Shown here piece after piece: positions 1 through 10,580 of a stretch of DNA of 15,238 nucleotides. Origin of the DNA: Nymphaea colorata (lineage: Eukaryota; Streptophyta; Magnoliopsida; Nymphaeales; Nymphaeaceae); assembly GCF_008831285.2 (NCBI RefSeq), contig NC_045145.1, positions 13,454,802 through 13,470,039 on the forward strand, read 5' to 3'. Every line of letters begins with the position of its first letter. The first letter of the stretch is position 1. A program made the translations under genes and the position numbers. The notes below the pieces were generated by a model, which did not search any database, was not told the DNA's origin, and saw only the letters and a list, made by a program, of their open reading frames with translations.

Positions 1-19
1 TAAATCTGGTTTGCTATAG

Positions 20-249
20 TGGTTGAATTCCCAAAAAGAAAAAGAATTGAGACCATTGTTGAAGGACAAAAGTATGATCCCCAATGGTTATTGGGTATTA
101 CTGTTGAGTATGCCGAATCATGTGTAACTAAGATGAATGGAGAAACCTCGCCGGCTCCAATTAAGCTTCAAGAAGTGTGCATGCATGTGCCGATCGAAGA
201 AGAAGAAGAAGAAGCGGAAGTCCCTGATTGCTTTACATTCTTGCCATGA
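20..249 (+). CDS. Probable terminal exon of an unrecognised gene (partial)
   Basis: This is an open frame of about 76 codons ending in TGA at 247-249. It has no ATG near its left edge and meets a TAA at 1-3. A sequence ending in AG (positions 18-19) after a T-rich stretch could be a splice acceptor, so I read this as the last exon of a gene entering from the left, with exon start at about 20. The peptide is basic at the beginning (FPKRKR), mixed in the middle (YDPQWLLGITVEYAESC) and acidic near the end, where a GAA run at 196-214 encodes six glutamates. It ends PDCFTFLP. Codon choice and amino-acid mix look more coding-like than the intergenic frames nearby. I do not recognise the family and assign no function. 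The alternative is a chance open frame. Confidence 0.35.
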
Positions 250-703
250 ATTGAATTGAGAGCAGAGAGGCACCCTTCACCTCACTTCACATCACATGGG
301 GGATTGCTTGGTGTGGTGATGGCATCTTGCCTCAGGGTTGACGATGGCGGAGGTTGGAAGGCAGAGTGTGCCCCCACCTGGCCTGCGCCTGCGCCTGTAG
401 GGACGCGATAATCGCGGAGGATTTTGTGCCCACGCCTTCGGCACCCGATCATATCATCATTATGTTCCTCCCTCCACTCCATTTCTTTTCAAATGCTGCT
501 CTCTCCTGTTCATGGGGCGACAGACAGAATATACGAACGACAAATTGTCCTGACCCAACGTTATGGCCGGTTTTCTCGTTCCAGTTACGAGAATACGAGG
601 GAGAGTTTAATTGATTGAGATTTAAAATTGATGGATCTGATAAGATGTGGCAAAAGATTCAGGATACAATTCATAAGTTTATTAAATTAAAAATTTTAGG
701 GTC

Positions 704-758
704 CACACTTTAAATCCTTTATCTTTTTACTTTGAAAAAAGAAAGGGTTTAAAATGTG
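704..758. repeat. Imperfect inverted repeat / stem-loop
   Basis: Two arms of about 24 bases (704-727 and 735-758) pair imperfectly around a loop of about 7 bases. The left arm starts CACACTTTAAATCCTTT. The reverse complement of the right arm starts CACATTTTAAACCCTTT. This may be a decayed miniature element or simply AT-rich sequence that folds by chance. Confidence 0.35.
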
Positions 759-3280
759 AAGTGAAAGGCCGTGTGATGGTAAATCCAGAATTGCAAAATC
801 CTGAGGGTTTAGTATGAGGGCAATCAAATGCCCCATAAGATTCAAAAGCATAATGTCATTCAGATGACATAAATCAGCACTCCTGTTATTTGATTTAAGT
901 CAGCAGTGGGGGCAGGCAGGTCTGGGCTGCCATGGGCAATTGCCATACCAACCCACATGAGTTCCCTTATACATATATACATATAATTTAAACTATTAAT
1001 GTACCTTACAGAGGAGGTTATATCTTCCCCCATCTGAAGGGAGAGTGTGAAAGCTGGATACATGGGCTGGCGGGCCTGCCACTGCATGTGTTCAGATTTG
1101 TAAGACAATAACAATGTATACTACTTACTACCATCAAACAGCCCGTACATTAACTACAAAAGTTGTGTTCAACCGGAGCAGAAGCCTTCTTGATACATCG
1201 AAGCTTATAGGGAAATAAGAAGAACGAATTTTTCCTTCTTTAAGTTAAACCATGTTATAAATCTTAGCATGCTAAATTGTTCACACATGTCCATCTGTAA
1301 CTAAGACTTGTTAAAATATATACAAATAATTTTGTATTCGGTGCTCTTTCTTAGGGCTGGACAATTACTTGAACCTTTTACAAACAAAAACCAACTAGCT
1401 CATGATCTTTCTCTAGGGCTTGGTATTCTTTGCAGAAATTTTGTGATGCAGATTCGATTCTACATGGTCCGAAGCGTCCTCGCCGGTTTTATGCTTGATT
1501 GATTGTTTACATGCCGTCTGTTTTTTTTCTCTTCCTTAATCAATACAGCCTAATACTTGAATTTGAATTTGGATGCTTCACGACGTGATACATCCGATGG
1601 ATGGATGGCAGATTCGGTATGTTGGATATGAGGGGTTTGACCTATGACCAGTGTAAGCCAAAACTATTCCATCGTAATTGTATCCAAATTCGCCGGCTGC
1701 CTGTTGGCTACATAATCTAAGAAACAACACAACAGTTTCATTGGATCTTTTACTCTGGTTTCATCTGCTGTAGCATTTTTTGGATGCGCGGCCTGTGATC
1801 GACAAATCCACTGATCTGGATCCTACCAAAGACGCACACTACTTTCCTCCAAGTTATGAACAGATCAAAGGAAGGAAAAGTAGAGAAGGAAAGGCCAGCG
1901 GATTGCTTAGAAAAGGATATTTTGTGAATTTCATTTTTTCACTTTCCATCTGCGTATCACCTTCTCCAATGAATTACACTTTTTTCTCCCTGCACGTTCA
2001 TCGCTGTCCGCACATTGGCAAATCAAATACTGACAGTTAAACATCAACAAGTCTTTTCAGCTTCGTTATATATTATTAATGGCCACCAACTTATCGTTAT
2101 CTTCTTAGCAAGCGCTTGATGGTAATTGGCTCTTTGTAATAACCTCATCAAGTTTCCCTCCCTCTCTTTCTTGCCTTGGCTAATGGTCTGTCTTCTCTCT
2201 AGTCACCTATTTTGACATTGAGTTCCAAAAAAATTAAGCTAGAAAGCTTTTATGGAACTTTTCTCGTTCTTAATTATTGCAAGCTGTCATTGACTTTTGT
2301 TCGAGCATGTAGCATAAGAGTCCAAATGGGTGAAAACTTTAGCCCATTAACGCAGTGATAAGGAGTTTTAGATCGACTTGAAACTGCTAAACTGAGGAAC
2401 TACAGAAATTAACTCTGCTTAAAGTAAACAACTGGAAAACACAACTTGGAGAAGTGTGGGGAAGGGGTAAAATCTTGAATTCAGTATCCGCCACAAATTG
2501 AGTATGATCTACTTTTTATGGAGGAGAGGAATGCCCAAGGATCTGGAACCATGTGAACATATGGGATGCGGATATTTCTAGATCCAATTACTTGAGTGTG
2601 GATCTAATCGTGGATCCTTTATTTACAAACGAAAAGAGATGTAGCTAGGTTCCAACCTAAAAACAAATTAAAATTAAACTCTAGTGCAGAAATCAACTGC
2701 TTAAGCACTTTGGATCAGATGTATTTTGGATTTGAGTCGGCTCTCTGTGTATGTATGGGGAAGGGAAGACGGAAAAAGGAAGCATGTGATGGTGGCGAGA
2801 AGGGACCGACCGCTACTCCGTCTGTCGTGGCTTCAATCTTGGTCCTCATCTGCCAGACATGGCCCATCGAGCAGCAGCCTGCTTATCTAGTACATCATTG
2901 CCCTCTCTCGCCCCCACCGCCTTTAATTTTTCTCCGGCGATGATCACATGCATCCACAAGTACTCAGACCCAGTATAGAATGGAAGGAAGCGGTCCGAAC
3001 AAATTAGTTATACATATTTCTGTTAAATTTTCAAAGCTGACTAAGACAGCCTTCGCCGTAGCATAAGCTTCCGCTGGTACTCACTCCTCAACCTTCCGCT
3101 TCCAGTTTAGACTTATATTAGAGATGCCATCGCTCTCTGGCCGCCAACCACCGGGCCGGTGTTTGGGCCATCTGTCTATTATGGCTAACAGGCAGGCCAA
3201 CTCATACGTCTATCGTTTCACCTAATTATATTATTATTTCTTTTCCAATTAGGGCAAATTAAGCTTTGGGGTTTGCAAAT

Positions 3281-3303
3281 AAAAAAAAAAAAAAAAAAAA
3301 AAA
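3281..3303. repeat. Poly-A tract (A23)
   Basis: An uninterrupted run of 23 A residues, followed by A-rich sequence. It could be a simple-sequence expansion or the tail of an old retroposed copy, but no retroposon body is recognisable upstream. Confidence 0.8.
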
Positions 3304-3477
3304 CAAAGAAACAAAGGAAAAGCTTAAAGGGAATGAAGATTCTGCAGGAAAACCAAGATATATCAAGTGCATGTGGAAGATATCTTTCAACTAGCTGTGG
3401 ATTGCTATAAACTTGCTGAGTAAGAAAAATAGCTTTCAGTTTTAAGTATTAATACAACTATAATATATTATAAGCTA

Positions 3478-3553
3478 TTGACTTTCTTGCATTGAGAAAA
3501 TTGACCCATGTGCAATAGTTGAGTAAGTCGTGAGTGGGTTCTTAAAAAGTCAA
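3478..3553. promoter_or_regulatory. Cluster of three W-box-type motifs upstream of the PMEI gene
   Basis: TTGACT at 3478-3483, TTGACC at 3501-3506 and AGTCAA (the reverse of TTGACT) at 3548-3553 all match the WRKY-factor W-box core TTGAC[C/T]. They fall within 76 bp, about 290-365 bp before the TATA box. The short motif is common by chance, so regulation by WRKY factors is an inference. Confidence 0.3.
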
Positions 3554-3841
3554 TCATCTATCAATACCACGTTTATGTGTGGTAAGGTTTTCGAATACTC
3601 AATGCGTTCTGGAGTCGGTGTATTTTCGGTTGAATATATGTGTTTGCGTGCACGAAAGCATGCATCTAATTTTTCTTATGCTCTCCCTTGCGAGGAGAAT
3701 TAACTCGGTTGGATGGCAGGCGCCACTGCCACTCATAAATCGTCGTAATGCAAGTAAAAGAAACGAAGGGAAAAGCAAGGAGAAAACCTCATAAATTTTC
3801 ACTTGTGCCACTGCATGCGCATCCTACCATCGGCCCCTCCC

Positions 3842-3848
3842 TATATAT
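3842..3848 (+). promoter_or_regulatory. TATA box of the PMEI gene
   Basis: TATATAT lies in a C-rich context (CCCTATATATTGG), 81 bp before the ATG at 3923. Usual plant spacing would put the transcription start near 3872-3880. That gives a leader of about 45-50 bases and leaves the ATG at 3858 outside the transcript. Confidence 0.7.
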
Positions 3849-3922
3849 TGGTCGCTTATGCAACTCTTCTTCACAACTTTCGAGTCGGACGTGAGGAAAC
3901 AGTCAGCCAGAGCCAGCCAAGC

Positions 3923-4504
3923 ATGGCCAATTCCTGGTGGATCATCGCCCTTTTCATCTCAGCCACCACCTCGGCCGCTGCCGCCTCCTACGCGGCCACC
4001 GCCGAGGATTACTTGTACGTCAACAACGCCTGCGCTTCCACCTTGTACCCCTCCCTCTGCTTTTCCTCGCTTTCCTCTCACGCCGACCGGATCAGGAGGA
4101 ACCCCAGGAACCTCGTCGGCGTCGCCATATCAGTCACCCTCTCCTCCGTGACAGATGCGGCTATCTACATGTTGAGCATGAGGCATACGAGCGGCGGGAA
4201 CGCGGAGAAGCTCGCACTTTCCGACTGCACCAAGATGCTGGCCGACGCGGCCAGCCAGATGCGGGCGTCCATGAAGGAGCTCAAGGCACTGAAGAGGGAG
4301 ACGCTCCGGTGGCAGCTCAGCAACGTGCAGACGTGGATGAGCGCCGCGCTCACCAACGAGGGTACGTGCACGGACGGTTTCGACGGGCTGGACGAGGCTG
4401 TTGGCGGGGCGGTTTCCGGCAAGATCGGATGCGTCACTGAGATGACGAGCAACGCTCTGGCACTGGCTAACTACTTTGCATCTCAGGCAAAGACGCAGCT
4501 TTGA
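3923..4504 (+). CDS. Secreted plant invertase/pectin methylesterase inhibitor (PMEI-domain) protein
   Basis: An intronless 193-aa protein. Residues 1 to about 25 form a signal peptide (MANSWW, a hydrophobic core, then an Ala/Ser-rich end), so it should be exported to the cell wall. The rest matches the PMEI four-helix bundle. C37 and C46 are eight residues apart (ACASTLYPSLC), as in the family's N-terminal hairpin. C102 and C149 fit the second disulfide, with the typical VQTWMSAALTNEGTC stretch before C149. C170 is the extra cysteine seen in many members. The length is normal. Family members bind pectin methylesterase (most) or acid invertase and block its active site; sequence alone does not say which here. 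It resembles the '21 kDa protein' type of PMEI. ATG 3923 is chosen because it is the first in-frame ATG after the TATA box. Coding GC is far above the flanks. It converges on the amylase gene. Confidence 0.92.
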   Translation: MANSWWIIALFISATTSAAAASYAATAEDYLYVNNACASTLYPSLCFSSLSSHADRIRRNPRNLVGVAISVTLSSVTDAAIYMLSMRHTSGGNAEKLALSDCTKMLADAASQMRASMKELKALKRETLRWQLSNVQTWMSAALTNEGTCTDGFDGLDEAVGGAVSGKIGCVTEMTSNALALANYFASQAKTQL

Positions 4505-4784
4505 GCCTTCTTTTTCTCTCTGCCCACCTCATACGTGCACTGGCCTACTCGACTACAGAGAGTTCTTCTTCCCCGTCCTTTTTTTTTTTTTCTTTTTCGC
4601 TCTTTCTGGTTTCGTCCACGGAAGTTTTACTAAAGAAATTAAAGACCAGTGAAATGCTTGTCCCAGGGGTTAGTTAACTGGGACGCTATTTTCGATGTCT
4701 GGATATGAAATCTAGGTTCTAGCAGTAGTAGGAGATATATCAGAAGGGCAGTGGAAAATGAAAATGATGTGATATATAATGTCC

Positions 4785-4802
4785 AAAAAAAAAAAAAAAA
4801 AA
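4785..4802. repeat. Poly-A tract (A18)
   Basis: An uninterrupted run of 18 A residues about 280 bp beyond the PMEI stop codon. It is probably a simple-sequence tract; there is no evidence that it marks a retroposed copy. Confidence 0.75.
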
Positions 4803-7036
4803 CACCACCTGCTTCCTTTGAATTGCCCACAAGATTTCCATTTCGCCATCGTCATTTCTTCTATCTCTATATGGTCATGGCTAGTGTCAAACCAATCTTT
4901 TTTTTAAGGCTATAAGCAATTACAAATCAGTCTGAGTGCCGACTTAGCTAAGTCACGGAATAACAAGCTTAATTTTTTCATGGCACCACCGGTGTCGTCA
5001 AGGTTGAGGCAGCAGCCGTTTGCTTGTGGCGAGCATGGGAGTGGAGTTTTGGAATGAGGAAAGACAGAATTTCTTCTCTGCAATGCACAGACAGAAAAGG
5101 TTGCACTGCTTTCTCACAGGAGTTGGAATAGCGTTCGGATGAGTCATGGCCGCTTGCGATTGCCGGCGCAGCTCTTGCTATCCTCTCGCCAACCCATTTC
5201 CGTCAGATCCTCAACTTTTAGTTTTCTACTCGCTTTTGGGGAAAATGGAACGATGGGGTTAATTTATAAGCCTATGAAAGGCAAAGTGAACGTTTACTGC
5301 ATGCTGCTAGTGCGCGGCAGAAGTATTAAAGCCAACAAGGTGGTAATAGAACCACCCGAATTGCGTCTAAATGGCCAATGCTTAAATTAAGTAGACAAAA
5401 TCTAAGAAGGGCATGTGGCGACCCATATTAGATGAGAAAGGGTGACAACTACCATAGCCAATGGTGGTAGCTGCACATATGTGTTTTGTCATCAACACCA
5501 TGCTTTATGAGCCATATCAATCGAGACGCCCACAAGGTGGAAAAAGAAATTTGTGTCTTTGATCAAGGAAAGGAAAAACTGCATCCTTTCTGAATAATGG
5601 AGGAAAGGGAAAGCAGTTGAAGCGGGCTCCACCTCCGCATGCTTAAACACCGCACGTTAAGGAGAGTTGGTTGCATAAAAATGGAATAGAATAGAATCGA
5701 ATCGAAGAAAGAACGGACCCCATTTTTCAAAGTGGGGGGGTGGGCCATGGGGCGCTCTCCAAATTTGGGCAGGCCTGGTACCCCGTTTCTAACTCAATCA
5801 TGAATGATGAACAAGCGATGGATCAAAAATGAGGGGCCGAACAACTTTTGAATCGGTCCCAACGATCCACTATCAACCCCTTCCTTCTACTCTTTGTTTT
5901 AAAAGAGATATCATCGAAAGTTAGAAATCGAAAAAGTAGATTGCACTCGATTGATCGGAGTTGCACTCTGCCCAGGACATCGACATTGACATTGACATTT
6001 AATTTAATTTAGTTGATTGCGAGGAAAACGAATCCAAGTTGTGGTGCCAAATTTTGGCTCCCACTACCAAATGCTAGGAAAATGGTGTCTCCTCATTAAT
6101 TTTAGAGGCAGCAGCCATAGCTAACAGGCGATGTGGATGGACCGAAATCACAGTGACAGTGATATGATCTATAGCTGCAGACACCACTTCGCCATATGGG
6201 TTGGGGATGGTCGGGACTCGGGACAACAACGAAACGCATCATCGCTTGTGTGTGTAGCAGATGATCGGGTCGCCTCTGCTCCATCCATTTCCATGTCGTT
6301 GCCGCTGTTTCTTTCATCTGAAACCTCCTCCTTTCCCCTGCACTTGTCATTTCCAGCGGCGACGCGCTTTGTCTGTGCCTGCAAACGTCGCACTTCTTGC
6401 TTCATACGCCTCCTCACCTCACGTTTCGTGTTTGTTTTATTTTCCCTTTCGACAACGGCACCTCACACACAATTTTACATGACTCGTTCATCAGGTTGGC
6501 AGCACAGTTAGCGGTTCCGGTAGAGGCTCAGGCTCAGCGCTTCACCCTTGTATCGATCGAGCGTCCAGTACGTACCAAAATGTAATCATCTCTCTCTTGA
6601 GGGTGCCCTTGGATCCGAATTTGACGCTGAATCCAAATGGGAGTATGTAGTTGTGTTACTAGGTTAGGTATCCCAACATATTTTTTTCCTTTCCAAAACC
6701 TACTTAATTTACCTCAAACTCAGTCGGACACAAGCTATCCAATCGGACTTGAATCTAAGATTTGAAATTTTGGTTGAGTTACATCCTCAATACTCATTTG
6801 CCGATCATCAGATGTAAAAGTTAAAATTATTAGATCTCGATCCTGTTTGCTTTATAGCATATACTTGTCTAATAACCTCCAGCTGTTTATCATGCAGATT
6901 AAACAGCAGGTTCATTCACAATTAGAAGGGTAAACAGTGTGGATCCACCACGCGTATTGAAGGCTTTACCTTTATAATTCAACTTAATTAGCAGCCCACT
7001 CCTCCAACTCCACAAACCAGGTGATTGGAAGCCTTG

Positions 7037-7051
7037 ATATATATATATATA
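7037..7051. repeat. AT dinucleotide microsatellite
   Basis: Seven consecutive AT units plus a final A. Confidence 0.8.
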
Positions 7052-7652
7052 GCCACCAGTTTTGGAAACCCTGAGCCTCCTTCATTCTCTAATATATTAA
7101 TACATATGTATATCTAACGATCTATGTCAAATATTTTGGTTTTGAGATCTTTAGATTTTGTGTACCTTCTTTTCTTGAACTTTCCCTCGTCGGTGTGATT
7201 AGTTCAGTAAGAATCCTTGGTTCATCCAGGTACAACACAACACAAAGATGGGAGCTGGGGGAGCTCGCAATCCGCTAATATGTTAGAAAAGGAATTGTCG
7301 TCGAGAGAAAGAAAACCATGATATAAGAGTTTATGTTTCACCAATAAGTAAACGAAAATACTTATTCCCCACAATTACGATGATGAAATAGGGGTTTCCA
7401 ACTAGTGAAGCCATACTGACGGATTGAACCCCGTATCGCCTCTAAATAAATAATTAATTTTCCCTTCTTATTTGTAGCCAAAGCCCAATACAGATGTGAT
7501 CACCAGCCGGTCCAGATCAAGTTGGGTGCATGAAACAAATTTACACACTACTTCAAAAGAAGAATTTTGAAAAAATTTTATAATAAAGTGTACCATTTTT
7601 ATAATCTATTTCTTTTCTATCCGTCTTATTTTGATTTTCTATCCTTCTTATT

Positions 7653-7675
7653 TGTATGTATGTATGTATGTGTGT
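7653..7675. repeat. TGTA tetranucleotide microsatellite
   Basis: About four TGTA units followed by TGTGTGT. Just upstream there is a short imperfect direct repeat (TTTTCTATCC[G/T]TCTTATTT, near 7614-7656). Confidence 0.7.
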
Positions 7676-8157
7676 CTAACCATACCAATTAATTCTGGTT
7701 TACAGAACTGTAACCAACTGGAGGGGTTCCTGTTTTTGAGGGGAGGGGCCTTGGCTTGGACCCTCGTGTTTGCATCCACATCCACAGATGAGATTATTAA
7801 GGGGCGGTCGGTGCCCTCGATACCCTTCCCCATAACAACCTATTGGTTAGTTAATACATACATTCAGGAGGGCGATCACATTAGGCGGCCAATTACTTTT
7901 GTGTCGGTGAATATGTCAACTTAAAAGCCACCTGATTTGTCAATCAAACATGTCACGGAGAGATAACGAAAGACAACGTTTGGCCTTGGGGGAAAATAAA
8001 AGGATAAATTATGAATTGTTATTTAATAATAATATAATCCGTTTTTCAGGTAATAATCCAAGAAGAATAAACTTATTGGGCTACATCTTTATCCTTTGAA
8101 AAGGAAAAAACAAAAAACAAAAGGGAGAGAGGGACGGAAAATTATTTAAACGTGGAA

Positions 8158-10277
8158 CTACATTTTGTCCCAGACGGCGTAGTTGTTTCCTGAGGCCACC
8201 ACTTTGTACTGTGGGGGGATCAAGTTGGACAAGTCTGTCCTGGAGCCTATCTTCATCATCATCTTCTCGTCGATGGCTGCCAGGTAAAGGTCCGCCTCTG
8301 CCTTGATTATCCGGACACTGCTTCCTGGATGTATCCCGTTTCTGTTCCTGACGGTGCTCAGCGCGCAGATCTCTTTCCCCAGACCCCAGTCGAAGTAGTG
8401 ATCATAAAACTGCAGCACCGCAACAGAGAACGTCAACAACCACCATTAGTTTCTATTTATGCAAAACATGTTTCATTTATTTTGCTTTTTAATTTGACGA
8501 ATTAGGTGCTCTCCCGATCAACGAGAGAGCTCTCTATATGTCGATTTTAGAAGAAGTGAAGATGGATGAGTGAGTGAGTGAGAGCGGAGAATTCAAACAA
8601 AAGGGGAGAGGTGCTTACGATGCAAGGGACTCCAGGGTGGGTGAGGATGTAAGCGTAGCCCTGCATGACTTTGTCGGAAGGGAAGGGCCAGTATCTCTGC
8701 GTCGACCCCGTGTCATGGTTGTCGACGAAAGTGACCGCCTTCTGCGGCATCCACCCGATGAATCCAGGAGGCTTCCCGTTGGGATCGATCATCCTCCACA
8801 GCTCTCCCTCAACCGCCGCCTGCAGTATGCCCTTTGTGGTGAAATCGAATGCTCCCGATGCCCCTCCCACACCGTTCACCCAGTTGGCCAGTTCCTGCCG
8901 GTGAGGGTCCTGGCTATAGAGCGGCTTCCCATCCTGGCCGTACCTCATGGCACCCCAAATCTCTGCGACGGCGAACTCGGGCGAGGTGCGGCCGAGGTAG
9001 CCCCCAGCGATCTGAGCGGAGTAACCCTTGGCGAAGTCGAGGCGCCAGCCGTCGAAGCCGATGTCAGACTTGAGCCAGTTGAGCCAATCGGTGAGCTCCC
9101 TTTGGACCCGGTCGTTGAGGTGGTCGATGTCTGGCGCGGCAGCGAAGTCCTCGCCGGTGTCGTCGTGGCCGGTGCCGTCCGAGTACTTGGTGTCTCCCTT
9201 GCAGATGGCCCAGGGACCCCAATCCAGGCGGTCGTCGGGCGTCCCACCCTCGAAGATGCACCATATCCCCCTCCCATCCTTCCGCTCTGCCGTCCGGTGG
9301 TTGATCACGATGTCCGCCACCGCATACATGTTGGATTCGTGCAGCGTGTCGATCAACTCCCTCAGCTGCGCCTGGTTCCCGTACTTGGACACGTTCAGGT
9401 CGTAGAGCCTGCCCGGCATGTAACCTTTTCTCCCCAAACAAAAAAATTTTTTTTCCCGGTTATTCTTATTTTGTCAAGCGAATTAATCATTTCATTAGCA
9501 TAAAATAAATTAATCCTAGAAGCTAACTTTCATTCTTTGATGGCATGAGCAATTAAACCACAAGACTTTTAATAGACAAACTAAGATCAGTGCCTTGATG
9601 GCTCATCTAGGCTTTTGTTCTACGTTGGCAGGAACTGAGTGGGGTCTACTTGGCGAGAAATTGGAGAGGCACATTGAAGAGAAGGAAGACTTTTATTTTG
9701 TCACCTAAGATTCAAGAAAGATGAGAAACAAAAGCATACCTCCAAAATAAATGAAGAAAAGACACTTTTTTCACTCGGAGTCCGAGTGTACCTTCCTAGA
9801 GGGCCGTGGGCTGACAAAGTAAGGGTGAGGTTTTCTTTTCCTTTTGCCTTTTCCAGGCTTCACTCGTAAAAGTTTCTCTCCGTCCTTGAAACAAACTCAA
9901 GGTGAGGTTTCTGCACTTACCATGGTTGTTGTGAGCAAATAGTTTCGAGTGAGGAGATTGAGGTGGGTACCTTCGGGAGAGACGGACTGAGAGGGAGGCG
10001 GCAGCCACACATGGGTAACACCAGCTGCTGCTAGTTGAGGCACCAGGTTCTTCAACACATTGTACCACCCTTGCGTGTTCTTCCATGACTCCCAGTTAAA
10101 TCCCTACAAGCAAGAAAGGAATGAATTAAAGTGCAGGGGAGGCAGGCATAGGCATTTGGGGGTGTAGATGGAGAGGTGGGGTTTGTTTACCTGGAAGAGG
10201 ATCTGGGCATCAGAGAGATAGCACCCATGCAAGAGGAGGATGCAGAGGATAGAGGAGAGGAAGAGAGAGCGTGTCAT
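8158..10277 (-). CDS. Secreted alpha-amylase (GH13), complete four-exon gene
   Basis: Exons run 10277-10191, 10103-9971, 9424-8619 and 8409-8158, with stop at 8158-8160. All three introns (87, 546 and 209 nt) are GT-AG. They encode 425 aa, normal for a secreted plant amylase. Residues 1-24 are a signal peptide, likely cut before QILFQGFNW. The (beta/alpha)8 barrel follows, with GH13 motifs ADIVINHR (110-117), [11 protein letters not shown] (199-209), VAEIW (226-230) and FVDNHDTGS (307-315). The catalytic residues are D203, E228 and D311; mature numbers 179, 204 and 287 nearly equal barley AMY2 D179/E204/D289. Residues 163-177 ([15 protein letters not shown]) lie in the calcium-binding region. 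Domain C closes with GNNYAVWDK. The enzyme cuts internal alpha-1,4 links of starch, after secretion. Oddities: the starch-binding Trp pair reads W298-M299, and NHR is followed by Thr where cereals usually have Cys. ATG 10277 is the first in-frame ATG after the TATA box. Confidence 0.95.
8566..8582. repeat. Short GAGT repeat within amylase intron 3
   Basis: About four GAGT units on the plus strand inside the third intron of the amylase gene (8410-8618). It has no apparent effect on the splice sites. Confidence 0.5.
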
Positions 10278-10365
10278 TTCCAAGAGAAAGAGAGAGGGAG
10301 GGATTGCAATGGCTGGCAGGCAGGTTGCTCTCTCCCTGCTTGACCCCAAGGGAGGGGGGGGGGTG

Positions 10366-10372
10366 ATTTATA
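10366..10372 (-). promoter_or_regulatory. TATA box of the alpha-amylase gene
   Basis: TATAAAT on the minus strand lies 89 bp before the ATG at 10277, so transcription should start near 10335-10345, with a pyrimidine-rich leader of about 60 bases. A run of ten C (minus strand, 10354-10363) sits between the TATA box and the expected start. Two CCTTTT pyrimidine-box motifs lie just upstream (near 10387-10396 and 10441-10450). I see no TAACAAA (gibberellin-response) or TATCCAC box between the TATA box and the repeat that begins at 10531. Confidence 0.75.
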
Positions 10373-10580
10373 CAAGCGGGGATGATTAGAAAAGGACAAT
10401 GAAGATAAGAATTGTTTTGTTTTCATGGAAAGAAAGAGACAAAAAGGGGAGGGAGAACCGTTTTTCTACGTTTGAGTCGGTTTTGCATGGCCCCCAAGAT
10501 CGTCCGTCCTACGTACCCGACCTCCATTTCTTACGTCACTTAAGAGCTCTTAACACTGAGTATTCTTACGTGTGGGAATA

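Larger units (their letters stand above)
250..3840. other. Intergenic region, no supportable gene
   Basis: About 3.6 kb of AT-rich DNA. Short open frames occur (for example 1780-2040 and 2710-2943), but they begin at non-ATG codons, have no recognisable domain and lack a convincing gene context, so none is called. The region holds a small imperfect stem-loop (704-758), a 23-base A run (3281-3303) and the upstream sequence of the PMEI gene (from roughly 3470). I see no tRNA, rRNA or intact mobile element. Confidence 0.6.
4505..8157. other. Intergenic region, no supportable gene
   Basis: About 3.65 kb between the convergent PMEI and amylase genes. The first part would be the PMEI 3' UTR; it includes a T-rich stretch near 4580-4592 but no clear AATAAA. 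Open frames at 5139-5390, 6131-6511 and 7631-7924 look random (no domains, low-complexity or Ser/Phe/Cys-rich, no gene context). Simple repeats are listed separately. A few short tandem motifs occur, such as GACATT three times near 5980-5998 and GAATA/GAATC units near 5683-5705. No complete transposon was recognised. Confidence 0.6.

Noticed and set aside
1780-2040. 86-codon plus-strand frame with a hydrophilic start (DARPVIDKSTDLDPTKD)
   Set aside because: It starts at TTG, the second half looks random, and no splice context or domain supports it.
3803-3922. N-terminal extension of the PMEI protein
   Set aside because: The frame opens at TTG (3803) and an ATG at 3815, both upstream of the TATA box at 3842. 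The signal peptide fits a start at 3923.
3858-4440. Overlapping plus-strand frames of 97 and 167 codons and a minus frame at 4165-4452
   Set aside because: They are shadows of the PMEI gene. The ATG at 3858 is only about 10 bp past the TATA box, before the expected transcript start, and the peptides are Pro/Arg-rich artefacts of GC-rich sequence.
6605-6800. Possible LTR or miniature-element fragment (CCTTGGATCCGAATTTGA and similar words)
   Set aside because: The words recall repeats in other plants, but no boundaries, primer-binding site or coding domain could be seen.
8574-9503. 309-codon open frame on the plus strand
   Set aside because: It is antisense to amylase exon 3 and stays open because of GC-rich codon structure. 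It has no domain and no promoter.
10278-10349. 24-residue N-terminal extension of the amylase
   Set aside because: It begins with TTG, not ATG, and lies partly upstream of the expected transcript start. Starting at 10277 gives a normal signal peptide and family length.
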